DNA of 64,000 nt from Hemicordylus capensis (taxonomy: Eukaryota > Chordata > Lepidosauria > Squamata > Cordylidae). Position numbers and translations under genes: made by a program. The notes under the pieces are model-generated. The model had not been told where the DNA came from. It searched no databases and worked only from the letters and a program-made list of their open reading frames with translations. Location: positions 12,178,501-12,242,500 of the forward strand of contig NC_069662.1 of NCBI RefSeq assembly GCF_027244095.1, written 5' to 3'. Positions 11,051-22,400 of the stretch are shown here, in pieces (position 1 is the stretch's first letter; every line of letters starts with the position of its first letter).

Positions 11051-11987
11051 GTAGGTTTGTGGTGAATGATCAAGATGATGTATGGATCCTTTGGGGCTTG
11101 TGTAGACTTCCTCCCCCTACCCCCAAATGCACTCTGGCCCAGTTGGTAGTGAGTCGGTGGTGAAATGAATATATAAGGAGAGGATGCTTATTTTGCAGGG
11201 GTTGGTACTAAGCTCATTAGGTCCAGGATCCAAAATTATGTAGCTGCACCTCTGGAATACAGTGGGATATACCACAGGAAAGATACAAAGACAAAATATA
11301 GAGCAAACATGTTTTCTACACACCTCTATCTACAAACAGCAAGAAACAAAACAAAAACAATCTTGAAAATATGTTTATAAACATAATTGTAAGAAAACAT
11401 ATCACTACAGCACAAGTTTGACGGTTTAAAATGATAAGCGGGAGAGGAAGCATTATATTATAGTTACAATACAAGTTATGTATTCCAGTGACAGTACAAC
11501 AACCGGTAAAATGACAGTGTGGAACAATGTAATCCATAACACATTTCACTGATGTTCACCATCTTTTAGGATGTCAGTGATATTATGTGTCTGCATAGGG
11601 AAGGGTTATTGGGTTGCATAACTTGAATCCAGAAGATTCAAGTTATGCAACAATCTTAAAGGGAGACCAACAGTAACTGCTACCGACAACCAGAACACTT
11701 TGGGGAGGGAGGGAGGGAGAAATATTTGAAAAGGAATTGACTGTAGGTGGAATGGTGAGTCTTCTGGTCCTCGGTGAAGACTTCCTTGCTTTGAAGTTTG
11801 CTATGGCTGGGATTTGGGGGGAAATGTTTGAGCAATATGATGCTCCCTGGATTTCACCAAGATCTGTTCTGTGGGTTCTTTTGAAAACCCCAGGTCTCAA
11901 GCAGCACTTCTGCCCACTGCCCCAAGGTTTTATGCGTAAACTGGATTTTTCAAACATCCACAGTAAAGTGCCACCACAAGTTCCAGT
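11050..11987 (-). other. CCNB1IP1 downstream region (3' UTR candidate)
   Basis: No further coding exon is supported. Open frames at 11643-11957 have no recognisable domain. I did not find a canonical AATAAA on the minus strand soon after the stop, so the transcript end is undefined. Confidence 0.3.
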
Positions 11988-12187
11988 TTACATTCTCTTA
12001 ATTTTGTAGGCCCTGTTGCCTCCTGGGTGTTGTTCCAGATCATTGCCAGGAGAAGCAAAGGAAAAAAAGCTGTTGCCAGACTCGCCCATTGGGGGAGAGG
12101 TGGCAAAGAAGGGTCTGAAATTGAAGTCCCCTGCACCATGCCGACTCTGGATAGGTGTTACATCCCCAGAAAACCTGGCAGCATTAC
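11988..12187 (-). CDS. CCNB1IP1: CCNB1IP1 coding exon 3 and stop
   Basis: Residues 211-276. Encodes NAARFSGDVTPIQSRHGAGD, FNFRPFFATSPPMGESG and NSFFSFASPGNDLEQ, ending RAYKIKRM, with TAA at 11988-11990. Acceptor CATGTTCCAG. The match to the mammalian C-terminus (RPFFAGSP, NSFFSF, KVKRI) is clear. Confidence 0.93.
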
Positions 12188-15100
12188 CTGGAACATGTGA
12201 GTGAAAGATATATTAGTTTGGACATGTTAATTTCCTAGAAATAAGACAATAATAACTACAATAGTATGCAAACCTCAAAAGCACGCAATATATGTACTTC
12301 AGAAGGGCCACACTAGATTTGATATGGGAGATACATGACCAGGATCTCCCATGTTTATTTTTAAAGTTAACCACAGCTGCAGTGGCAGGGTGCAATCAGA
12401 TCGGGACTGTGGTTCTGGGAAGGGGAGGTGGTTTAAACCTTTCCCCCATGTCATTTCCCCAATTAAAATCCCATTTCCTAAGCTGCTATTTGTACTTCAT
12501 ATATGAAACTAATGAGCATGCTCTATGATCAAAGTCCAGGACTCTCAAGCTGCCGTTTCAACATTTTCAACACATATTTCCATTATTCCTTTCTTTTAAA
12601 ATTAGATTTAGCTTCAAAATAATCTCAGAAAATCAACATCACTCATCATAATGCCGATTCAAACCCCACTTTTGAGCAGTCCCACAGAGTTCAGCTGGAA
12701 GACTTTGGGGAAATAGGATGTTGATTGCAGCCTGAGCCTACAAGCGATAGCAGGCATTACTTGTACCCTTAGCTAAGCAGGTTCCACCCCGGTTGCATAT
12801 GAATGGGAGACTAGAAGTGTGAGCACTGTAAGATATTCCCCTTAAGAGATGGAGCCGCTCTGGGAAGAGCAGAAGCTTCCAAGTTCCCTCCCTGGCTTCT
12901 CCAAGATAGGGCTGAGAGAGACTCCTGCCTGTAACCTTGGAGAAGCCGCTGCCAGTCTGGGTAGACAATATTAAGCTAGATAGACCAATGGTCTGACTCA
13001 GTAGATGGCAGCTTCCTATGTTCCTAAGTAGTCTGAAACTGTATCTCAGAGGATTCATTCTATATTCTATGCTAAATCATTGTAAAACCGCTTAGAGAGC
13101 TCTGGCTATAAAGCGGTATATAAATGTAAGTGCTATTGCTATTGCTATATTCAGTACAGTGCAATGTGTGCAAGTGGAATGGGAGTCATTCAATAGATAA
13201 GAGATAATCAGAAAAGGTTAATGTTAATTACACGGCACTTACATGTTTAGCCCTACTATCTTGTTATGTTCAACACAGAGACAATCTATGTACAGATCTG
13301 CACACATGTACAGTTATTGACACACACAGTAGTTCACTTGCTATCAGTATGCTGCATTTGAGGGGGCCTATATCCAGGTTCACTTTCAAAAATAAGTAAT
13401 ATAGTCATTCACACAAGAACATGTACATAGGCACAGACACTTGAGTGTGTGTACAGTGCAATGGCTGAATAAGTCTAGTGGTGTGACTTTATTAAGACAT
13501 AATTAGTGAATTGTGATAATCAAGATGTTTATTTGGCTGACTACAAAGTTCAGAAATTCTTATGCATTGCTAAGAGCAACTGGAAGTCTCAGAGAAGAAA
13601 TGAATTAGTAGGAGTTGGAGACGTAATGTTTTCAACACAGCTGCACTTTTCTACACAAATAATCTTTCCCCATAACCAAGCACGTCTCTCGCATACTACC
13701 CTACATAGAAAAGTTCATTGCATTTCAGCATTATCTCTGCCACTGTATATAATAGTATATGTGAACTATCAAACTGACAAGCTATTGTCCATACCCAAAG
13801 GGAAACCAAAGACAGCAGGTTGAGGTATCATAGGAGGTTCCTGGGCTGCCTCCTGGCTGGCCACAGCAATGTTACGCAAGCGTAGGCTGTCATAGAGGCC
13901 CTGCAGTTTTTGGTACTGGCGGTTGCGCTCCATGAGTTTCTCTGAGAGTTCAGTGAATTTCTTTTTGTATTCCTCCAGTACTTTCTTCAGAGAGGAGACC
14001 TCACTCTTCATTGAAGTCATTTCCATATCTTTGCTCTGGAGCTGCTGCGTATAGACTTTCTCCATCTGCTTCAGATGGCCCTCTGCCTTGCTATAGGTAT
14101 ATTCTTGGTAAAGGTGTTCTTGGTGAACCTTCAAGGACCAGGAGAGAAAGTGAGAGGCACTAGAGTGTTATTTAACCACTGGAAAATCAGCCTCAAATCA
14201 CATGTGATGCTCAATTGTGTTTTCTTTGCTTAACAAATTACAGTCATGGAGTCTGCAGTTCATAGCAAAAGACTAGTGGCAGGGAGGGATGGAGGTTCAA
14301 CTTTTAAACCATTTTGCCTTTATTGGCTTTTCCACTAATATCCACCTCCAAGCTGGTATTCTGCCAGCAGGGCAAAACCAGAGGTGCACCTAGGTAATTT
14401 TGGAGGCTGGACCTAAAGGCCTTTGGAGGCCCCCCACCCCAGCTGCAAATTAAACATCATCATACTCCGCCAGGCGGCCACACCACCCTGGACAGACTAA
14501 AAAGGATTTGCGGGGGGACGGGCTGTGGAGGCCCTGGACTCTAAAGTCCAGGGTTAACAGCACCTCTGGCAAAACCAAGGCATGAGTATAGTGAAATTAT
14601 CAGAAGCTCTGAAAATCTGCTCAGCTGTGAACACATTATAGTGTAGTTTACAAGAACAATCCAGCTTCTTAAACATAAGCCAGGAAACTTCAGTGGCCTT
14701 TTTTTTTTAAAGTATGATTGCAGTCCTCAGGTTAAAAATGTTACCCAACCACCAGCAGTTCTTCTTTTCACCGTCCCCTTCTCCTTGCTCTTACAGAAAT
14801 ATTCAAAGTGTTCAGGCATACTTTTTCATGGAGTTTTCCAAAACTGATGTCTTTGAAACTATAAAATCTGAGCATAAAGAAACATACATTGGATTTCCAT
14901 GCCAAAAAGATAGCAAGGCATAGGTCTGGCTTTATTCTTGCTACAACATACAGCATTGGAATGTGTGTGGCAAGAATAAACATCACTTTGCACAATGTTC
15001 TAATTACAGAGTTGTTGTTATGTGGTCACTGAATATAGGATTTGTACCACCAGATTAGAGACTCCTAAATATAATGCCCTGAGGAGAAAGAATCACTGAG

Positions 15101-15604
15101 TAAATTATGGCTTTGTTCTTAAGATGATGACTTTGCTCTCTGACAAACTGTATTTAATTTCTGCCAGGTATTTGAGAAATTAAAATCAGTAATTCAAAGA
15201 AGTGTTACTGAATTTGTTGAGATGTTTATCCAACTTTACGATTTTTAGAACATGAATGCCTTCTTCCTACAGCAAAATGCCACTGTTGGAGACCCATTCA
15301 AGTTTACCTGATATGTCCAAAAGGCTAAAGCCCTGGAGCTGATATCCAGAATAATTTCTGGCCGCAATCCAGCCAGGACCATGGCCTTATATTCCTCAGA
15401 AGGACTGAGCTCTGTCCGAACAATGTCTAATTTGCCAGAGAGGGCACTACTGCAAGCAGGACAAACTGCTGGTGAACGGCTGAACTCGCCACTGCCGTGT
15501 TGGTCGCAAAAGATATGTGAGCAGGCTGTGACCCATGCGTAGCCTGAAAGTTTGACTCGGCACTTGCGGTAATTGCAAAGAAGCATATCCTCACATACAG
15601 ACAT
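11988..15604 (-). CDS. CCNB1IP1: CCNB1IP1 (HEI10), whole coding region, 3 coding exons
   Basis: Exons 15604-15308, 14128-13795 and 12187-11988 join in phase to 831 nt, 276 residues; human is 277 as I recall. The N-terminal RING finger uses C10, C15, C28, H30, C33, H36, C48 and C51. A long coiled coil follows (about 100-185, QKLQGLYDSLRLRN at its end), then a Ser/Phe-rich tail (FRPFFATSP, NSFFSFASP) ending RAYKIKRM. From family knowledge this is a RING E3 ligase that marks and matures meiotic crossover sites with RNF212 and regulates cyclin B. An acceptor at 15634 just upstream of the ATG shows that non-coding 5' exons precede it. It is co-oriented with TTC5. Confidence 0.96.
12750..13027 (+). 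mobile_element. 5S-rRNA/tRNA-like SINE
   Basis: The head contains TTAGCTAAGCAGGTTCCACC and GAATGGGAGAC, like the internal promoter part of 5S rRNA. The tail ends GACTCAGTAGATGGCAGCTT. It lies in CCNB1IP1 intron 2. A separate SINE tail (AAACCGCTTAGAGAG, then GTATATAAATGTAAGTGC) follows at 13084-13145. Confidence 0.75.
13795..14128 (-). CDS. CCNB1IP1: CCNB1IP1 coding exon 2 (coiled coil)
   Basis: Residues 100-210 plus one base. Encodes VHQEHLYQEYTYSKAEGHLK and EEYKKKFTELSEKLMERNRQ. Acceptor CCTTGAAG, donor GTATGG after CCTTTGG. The charged heptad pattern predicts a coiled coil. Confidence 0.95.
14379..14568. mobile_element. Short hAT-like MITE
   Basis: Ends CAGAGGTGCACC and GCACCTCTG form a terminal inverted repeat. 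GCAAAAC flanks it on both sides (14372-14378 and 14569-14575), a 7-8 bp target duplication. It lies between CCNB1IP1 exons 1 and 2. Confidence 0.7.
15308..15604 (-). CDS. CCNB1IP1: CCNB1IP1 coding exon 1 (RING finger)
   Basis: Residues 1-99, starting MSVCEDMLLCNYRKCRVKLS and ending AFWTYQ, with a GTAAAC donor. The exon itself starts at an acceptor (CTATCCCATAG) whose first exonic base is 15634, leaving 30 bases of 5' UTR. Confidence 0.95.
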
Positions 15605-16429
15605 TTTAATGGAGCCAGCAGCAACACGTGCCTCCTATGGGATAGGAATATAGCATTCAGCATATCAAACTCACAGAGATGGAAGAAATATTAATGCCAA
15701 GATGTTCAAATTGCTTTACAAACTGAAGCTGAGAACATTCTTCATTCATTACATTTATATCCCATCCATCCTTCCTTCAAAGAGCCCAGAGAAGCATACC
15801 ACCCAAGCCAGAATCTTTTCCCATGGTTTGACTTCACAGAAGGAGTATCATCTTGTAATCAGAGTATGTAATTATAGCAGTTTGGGGTACATATTGAAGG
15901 GTTTTTGTGTGGAATATTTAGTGTCTTTTATTTAAAAAAAAAATTACTTCCCTTTTGTACCCACAATCAGGAGTGGTTAAACGAACAGTCAAGGGGATGG
16001 ATTCTGCCCTACAAATTCCATGTATGGCCAGTCGTTGTGCTGTGCTGCTTTGGTTGCACTATTACACCTTAAATATTGTTTTACTTAGTCTAAAGATTTA
16101 TCTCCTCTCTTGATAAAATGATCTCCAATGTGACTTTCAACCCATTCAATACAATACAACCCCCCCCCCCAAAAAAAATCCTGTGTGGTGCTTCTCTTTG
16201 TTCTGGCCACTCTAGAGCAGCTTTCCCTTCAGTTCTGCAGCCCTAGATATGTAGAAATGTAAGTGATGCAGCTTTCCCAGACATGGAGCTATGAGAAAAG
16301 GTGCGCTTCAGCTTCTCCCCCAGGAGCCGAAAAGAGTGGCAACTTTAGAAGACAGCCGTCATGGAACACTGGGCCTATCCCTCTTTCGGCTTAAAAAGAA
16401 AAGAAAATACGTCAAGAAATGACGCTGTG

Positions 16430-16870
16430 TTGCGCGCGCTCTCTCTCTCTCTCTCTATATATATATTCACATTTGTGCGCAGCTACGAGGCAATGCTGAA
16501 ATTAATGCGTGCGCTTGTGAAGGCGTGTTTGTTTACGTTGGGGAACTCGCAATCCTCTCGAAACTCCTCCACCCCGCCCCTTCCGAAGTTCTGTTTAAGT
16601 GTTAAAAAGGCGGGAAAATGTGTAGACACCTCCCCCACCCCACTGAACGCTTCCCGCCCAGCCGTTGAGAACTCTCCCGCCCCCGCGGAACCGTTCACGC
16701 TCGCGCGTTTCCCATCAGCTTTTCAAACTTAGTTCTAAAGCTTCTCTCCTAACGCTCCATCGAACCGTTCAAACGATTGACTGCGAGCTCGGGAGGGGCG
16801 TAGCGTGTGTGTGTGCAACCCCCTCCGACTGATAGGAAACGTGGACTGCGCTCTCCCCTCGGTTACTTGC
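16430..16870 (-). promoter_or_regulatory. CpG-rich promoter-like segment upstream of CCNB1IP1
   Basis: CpG-dense and GC-rich compared with its surroundings. It holds E2F-like GGCGGGAAAA (16609-16618) and TTCCCGCC (about 16651), three MYB-core CCGTT sites (16662-16666, 16691-16695, 16765-16769) and TTCAAA next to the third, which reads as a CHR-like TTTGAA on the minus strand. It could be a promoter for CCNB1IP1, about 0.9-1.2 kb upstream of the coding exon. A (TC)n run marks its left edge. No transcript evidence is available from sequence alone. Confidence 0.45.
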
Positions 16871-19800
16871 ATCATCCGCCTGCAATGGGCTGTAATTCAT
16901 TGACTGACTTGCCCCATTAATTTTCCTGGGACTACTCTTGAGTAATTAGCCTGCCTGCAGGTCAAGAACAGGCTGTTTTTGTGTATTAGGGTGGAGCAGC
17001 CCCCTGCAGTTTGTTACACACTATGCTTTTCCTGTGGCACTCACCAATAGTTTGAGAGGATAAAAGCATCATTTAATCATTTTTATTTAAAAAAAGATCC
17101 TTTTCTGCACCCTGGTTTTCAGGTCTGGAAGCACTGCAGCCCCCAAAAAAGCTGGCTCTGTATTGGTTTTTCCACAAAGTATTTAATTTATTCAAGCTGA
17201 ATTTTGCATTATGAGGATACTAATGGAAGCAGCCAGACATCAAAGTACTGTATTAGTTTTCAAATTCAGTAAAATCCTCCTTTTAGCATGCAGCCTGCAG
17301 AGAAGTAGGGGAGCAGAAGAAAGGCTACAGCTAACACTGACAAAATCCTCAGATTTTATTCAAATTGGGTTCACCCCTGCTTGCTGGGACACATTAACCA
17401 CCCTCACTACATTTAAGTGTGTTCTTCTGAAAAACCCAATTACTCTCAGCTGAAGTAAAAGGGAATTGATGAACACCCACTTGTATAAACTTGCAGCACC
17501 TATGAAGGAATACCTTGTCACAGTCAAGCATTTTTTTTTAAAGCTCTACTTCACCCAACACTGTCCTTAGAAAGAAATGGAATTTTAGGTAGTTTAAATG
17601 TGTTTACTACACAGACCTTCACTCTGCAGCTGCAATCTGCTAAACGACCAGTTTTAGCCAACAAAATCCAAGTGCCGAAGAACAAACTAGGACAGCCCTT
17701 GTGTAGGACTTAAACCATATTATCCTCTTCAGTGAACACATTTCCAGCAGCCATTTAGCTTTGAAAAACTGAGTACATGTTTTGAGTCCTGTCTTGCAAC
17801 CAAACCATTTCACTTACTCATGGCCAGCTGGGATCTCTTCAAGAGGACCTGATAACTAAGTTACAATTATACTTTGTGTCTAGACTGATACCTGCAGGTG
17901 TCACTCTTGAAAGACTACAGCATTTTGAGAAGTTATATGTGAAGACAACCTGGGTTTCAAATGACCACTAATTTAAAACTGCAGTTTATTTGTATCCATA
18001 TCCCACCCTTCCTCCAAAGAACTTAGGTCAATGTACATAGGATACCAGTTTTTGTCTTCAGTCACCTTCTAAGGTAGGTTAGGCTGAGAGAATGCTACTA
18101 ATCCAAGGCGACCCTGTGATTTTTATATGAGCAAGATTTGAATTCCAGTCCCCTCACTCTTAGTCCACAATAGCACACTGGCTAGTTTAAAGTAGACAAG
18201 AGTGAGTTTCCATACATTTGATGTCCTGCCATTTTAATGGAAGGCCATTTTGAGGAGTGACAAGTCAGTTTAAATGAGTTTTCCAGCCAAGTTAATGTTG
18301 CAAGCTTGTTATGGAATAGAGATTTATTTTCCATAATAAAGATATGGGGAAGATATGGCATAATAATAAAGATATGGGGAAGATATGGCGTGGAGTAAGG
18401 CATCTAACACATATGTAAATCTACCTTCATCCCTCCTTTCCTGCAAACCACTTAACTGTTAGTTGGAGAGGAGTACCTGTTTGAAAACCCCAACTCATTA
18501 AGTTGTATGAACCTGTTAAATATAACACTAAGGTACAAAATGATTCAACAGGAAGTTTATTGCATGTAGACACAACCATGGGAATTTTTAATCCATCATC
18601 TTGTTTTGGAAAGTTATGGCACTGTCTTCTGTGTATTTTTTCAGCAGAAAAAGAAAAACAGTTCTCCCTTTTAAAGTCCATTTCCAGCATCCCTGTGGAA
18701 AAACATGATTTAGAAATTTAAATATGCATATTCAAGCTGCCTGTGAAGTTGTTCAGCAATTGCAATTCAAGTCCTGCAAGAACAACAATTTTGGCTCACA
18801 TTCCAAAGTTTATGTACCAGCTAAAAGATCCCACCCCACACCTTGCAGAAGCCTCAAGCTTATTCTTGGAATGTGTGACCCCGCAAAATTCAGTAAAGTG
18901 CCACAGGATGGCCAAATCCATCCAGAAACACCCTGAGTGAAGAAAGGCCACCTTTAATATTTGATGACACAAAATCCCACTACCTAGGCTTGAGGCAGTG
19001 AGAGGAACGGTCATCAGGTACTACTACATCTAGCATACTTAGAACTTACCAAGCCCACTTCAACTTTCCACAGTCGTCCTGTTAGTTCACTTGAGAGATA
19101 TTGGAACTGCCAAGCACTTACACTTTTCCTAAGAGAGTTTCAGGATAGGTGGGGTGTCAAGCCTGTTTTTATCTCTTCAGAATTCCCATCCCTATAAAAC
19201 AAGTGGCAGATCTTCATTAGCTGATATGAAGGCTTCAAATTCAAGATTTTGCCATATATAAAAACTGGTTCCTGTTCCCCTCTGCTAGGGAGCTGGACTC
19301 TTCATGACAACCAAACCATCAAGAGTTCCTATAGGTAATCTCCATGGGCCAAATTAGACCCCACAGTGGATATTTTCAATCTTTGGCAACAGCTAAAGGC
19401 CACCTTAAGTGATGCAGTGGCAAAATGCTTGACTAACAAGCAGAAGGTTGCTGGTTTGAATCCCCACTCCAACAATATCGGGCAGCCGCAATATAGAAAC
19501 AAGCTGAAAGGCATCAGCTCATACTGCACGGAAGGAGGCAATGGTAAACCCCTCCTGTATTCTACCAAGGAGAACCACAGGGCTCTGTGGGCGCCAGGAG
19601 TCAAAATCAACTCGACAGCACACTTTACCTTTATAGACCCAATCAACTCCCTTCTCTCTTCCAAAGTAAGCAAGATTGCTATAGAACATTTACTCTCAGC
19701 AGCCACTCAGCCAGAGCACACTAGCATGCTTTGGCAGAGCAACAGCTAGACAGGAACAGTCATGTATTCACTCCTTGACAGAGAAGTGAGGGTGAGGTCC

Positions 19801-20290
19801 CTAGAGGTGTGTGATATGTTCAAAGTTTAAGAGGTCCAGAGGCCTCCCCCCCCCCAAGTTTCCAAACCACTGTGAAAAAGAACCACCACCCTAGTACTTT
19901 GAGTTAACATGGCCTGTTTAACATAATTTCCCTCTATGAAATTGGTTAGAATGGCCTTGAAGTATGTACAAGGACACCAACAATTTGGGCGGGGGGAATC
20001 TAGGAAAGTAAAAACACATGGTATTGTGCAGAGGGGAGAGGGTCTGCTCAGGGCATGTGTATAATCAGGGTTAATCAGGTGAAACACGGACAGAACATGC
20101 AGCTCATCACAGCAGACTCAAGTTCTCCTAACACCGCCAACCAAGTCATCAGTCCAACCAAGGTGCAATAATGTATTCCTTTGAGAAGCTAAGGTCATAC
20201 CTTTCCTCCACTATCAAGCTCCTCTACAAGATTGGAAATCCTAGGCATTTTTGGGATTTGTTCAGTCCATCTTGTAATACAGCTGCTCAC
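16870..20290. other. Non-coding stretch with SINE remnants
   Basis: No convincing coding exon. It contains a decayed tRNA-derived SINE (about 17970-18185) and a Sauria-type SINE (19389-19640). An acceptor-like site at 18693-18700 (TTTTTCCACAG, minus strand) opens a frame without recognisable homology. Confidence 0.4.
19389..19640 (+). mobile_element. Sauria-type SINE with BovB-like tail
   Basis: The tRNA-derived head (GATGCAGTGGCAAAATGCTT, then GGTTTGAATCCCC B box) is followed by the body and a tail reading GCGCCAGGAGTC, then CTCGACAGCACACTTTACC. That tail corresponds to the BovB LINE 3' end seen at about 40044-40070. A minus-strand copy is at 52850-53078. Confidence 0.85.
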
Positions 20291-20337
20291 TTAAGAACTC
20301 CACAGAAGATCTGGCATTCATTCTCCAAATCCATGAT
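20291..20337 (-). other. Candidate non-coding 5' exon (CCNB1IP1 leader?)
   Basis: A 47-base segment is bounded by a strong acceptor (TTTTTTCACAG) and a GTGAGC donor on the minus strand. It lies between the candidate exon at 21460-21556 and the coding exon. Splice signals are the only evidence. Confidence 0.25.
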
Positions 20338-20456
20338 CTGTGAAAAAAGCCAACAATTGTTATAAATGAACATGAGTTTCCCATTCCAAGACCAGCAGAT
20401 ATGGTGGTTGTTGCCGCATTTTTTGTAATGTACAGATAAGAACCAGTGACCTAGAG

Positions 20457-20612
20457 CAGGGATTCTCAATGTTGGGTCCCCAGATGTTATTGGACTTCAG
20501 CTCCCATAATACCCAACCAAAGGCCACTGGGGCTGGAGATTATGGGAGCTGAAGTCCAATAACATCTGGGGATCAACTCCCATAATCTCCAGCCCCAGTG
20601 GCCTTTGGTTGG
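20457..20612. repeat. Foldback element with three alternating arms
   Basis: CCCCAGATGTTATTGGACTT is followed by its inverted copy, and then part of the first arm appears again (AACTCCCATAATCTCCAGCC, then CCAGTGGCCTTTGGTTGGGG). It belongs to the foldback type seen at 50182, 62620 and 63250. Confidence 0.6.
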
Positions 20613-20874
20613 GGAGAATTTCATATACCAACAGAAGGAGCAGAAAGTTAAGTGGCTGAAGATGATGGGGTGTGCAATATTAACTCCACCTTCTTCTGCC
20701 AGAAACAGAGAGCCCTATTCAGACTATGTAGTCTGAGTGTAAACATGTCTGTACACTCATACATGTTTGTGCAAATGACTGGATCTGTGGTATTTTAAAA
20801 GTGAACCTGGCTACAGACCCATCAAATGCTTGGTGCAGACAGGATATGTATTAATAACTGAACCTGTGTACAGC

Positions 20875-21172
20875 ATACATGGTTCCACGTATCCACGGCT
20901 GGGTAACTGACACCCAACCTCAGCATACTGGTGGGGGGAGGGATTAATTTTAACATATCCAGTGTCAGGGTGGCTGGAAATGACCTCAGAAGTAATTTCT
21001 GACCACCATTTTGGAGTAAGGAGCCATTTTGTGACTCAAAAGTGGGACTGGCTGTTTCCCCCCCTATTTTTCCAGCCTCCAGGAACCTAACCTCCACCCC
21101 CATAATGCCTTGTTATCCACAGTTCCATTGCAGCAGAGAATGGAACCCCCATGGATAACATGATTTACCTGT
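20875..21172. mobile_element. Pogo/Tigger-like MITE copy
   Basis: Contains ATCCACGG and, inverted, TTATCCACAGTTC, then GAACCCCCATGGATAAC, the sequence type at the ends of the 42893-43742 element. It is decayed, and its boundaries are approximate. Confidence 0.4.
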
Positions 21173-21459
21173 ACACTCATTGTAGAAATGTTGAACATAA
21201 TGTGAAGGTGCTGGGAATTCAGGTGGGCCACATCAGGCCCAGAAGACCTTTGGTGCACCTCACTTTAAAGGATTCATTAAACATAACTTGGGTACAATGG
21301 CACATAGCCAGATCTATTATTTAAGAGATTGTGAACATTTTAGTGTGACAAGAGCTGAAAAGGCAGTTATTCATTTTCAGGTGAACTTGCAATTCTTATT
21401 CAAAAGAGACCCTCCACATAGCATCAGGATAATAGAAATCCTGTTTAGTTAGCCCTTAC

Positions 21460-21556
21460 CTAAAGGCATGTGGAACAGAAGTTTGACTGGTGCTTTCCAT
21501 AGAAACACAGCATTGCTTTGATGCAGATGCTTCCAATAGTCCTCCATTTTCTCAGT
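21460..21556 (-). other. Candidate 5' exon with short open frame
   Basis: Bounded by a TGTTCCACAG acceptor and a GTAAGG donor. It contains ATG and a frame reading MEDYWKHLHQSNAVFLWKAP up to the donor. I do not recognise the peptide. It may be a CCNB1IP1 leader exon with an upstream open frame, or part of an unknown transcript starting at about 22.3 kb. Confidence 0.3.
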
Positions 21557-22284
21557 CTGTGGAACACAAGGGGAAGAACACATTAACAGAGCGCACAAAC
21601 AAAGCTCAATTGTCCATTTCATTAGCATCAAAAGCAAATTTAGACATCACAGTAGCAGAGAAATTCCAGGATAATACAAAAGGAGACTGAATAGAATGCC
21701 TGTTTGAGACTGCAGTTAGAGGGCTTTCCACCACATGGCCCAAGCAGCTTTTAAGCTCTTCTTTGACATTTAAAATAAATTAGTTTACATGATGTGGCTT
21801 GCAAATTATACACCAGTTTATAGCCACAAGATACTTCTAACACCACATGTATTAAAGAATCTTCACTGGAGAGCCAGTATCTAATCTAATTATTTTTGTT
21901 TTGAAATGGTAGTTTCTACCTTTTAGCAAAAGGTAAAGCGAGACTAATCTTTCCACCAAAGCTTTATTACATTACATTTCTAGCCACCTCTCCCAGGATC
22001 TTCCACATATTCACATTGAAGCCATTTTTAAAGACATGGTGCTTAAATTGGACCATGAAGTATAGTCACGTTTATTTGCAAGCAAAAAACCCCAATGAAA
22101 ACAAGCGAGGCGTACATCCGAGCAACCACATTAAAATGCCGAAGATAGCAATTTGAGATTAAAATTCGAGCCATCTAATTGTGCCCTTGCTATTACAGCT
22201 CTCTCCAAGGATATAAAAGAACGGATGGCAAAAATTAACACAAGATTAATAATGGATTAAACCACGGACAGGAGCACGACTTAC

Positions 22285-22400
22285 CGACAACCACATCCAA
22301 AGAAACGAGCCAAGAGAAAGAGGAAACGCCGGGTAGGCGGCCCAGGAAATACCAGCACAAGTCCTGCTATTGGCTGAAAAGACAAGCCAATCACTGCTGT
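22285..22400 (-). promoter_or_regulatory. Candidate first exon and promoter
   Basis: A strong donor (TGTCG followed by GTAAGTCG) ends at 22285. Upstream on the minus strand are CpGs and two CCAAT-box motifs facing each other (ATTGGCTGAAAAG, CAAGCCAATCAC, about 22370-22394). This suggests a minus-strand transcription start near 22.35 kb, possibly a distal CCNB1IP1 promoter. Confidence 0.35.

Noticed and set aside
10462-11073. 203-codon Ser/Leu-rich minus-strand frame
   Set aside because: It is the complement of a GA-rich tandem array; no domain and no splice context.
11643-11957. 104-codon minus-strand frame after CCNB1IP1
   Set aside because: It lies just after the CCNB1IP1 stop, has no recognisable domain, and is better explained as 3' UTR.
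18427-18692. Coding exon of an unknown gene after a TTTTTCCACAG acceptor
   Set aside because: The frame has no homology I recognise and no convincing donor or partner exon.
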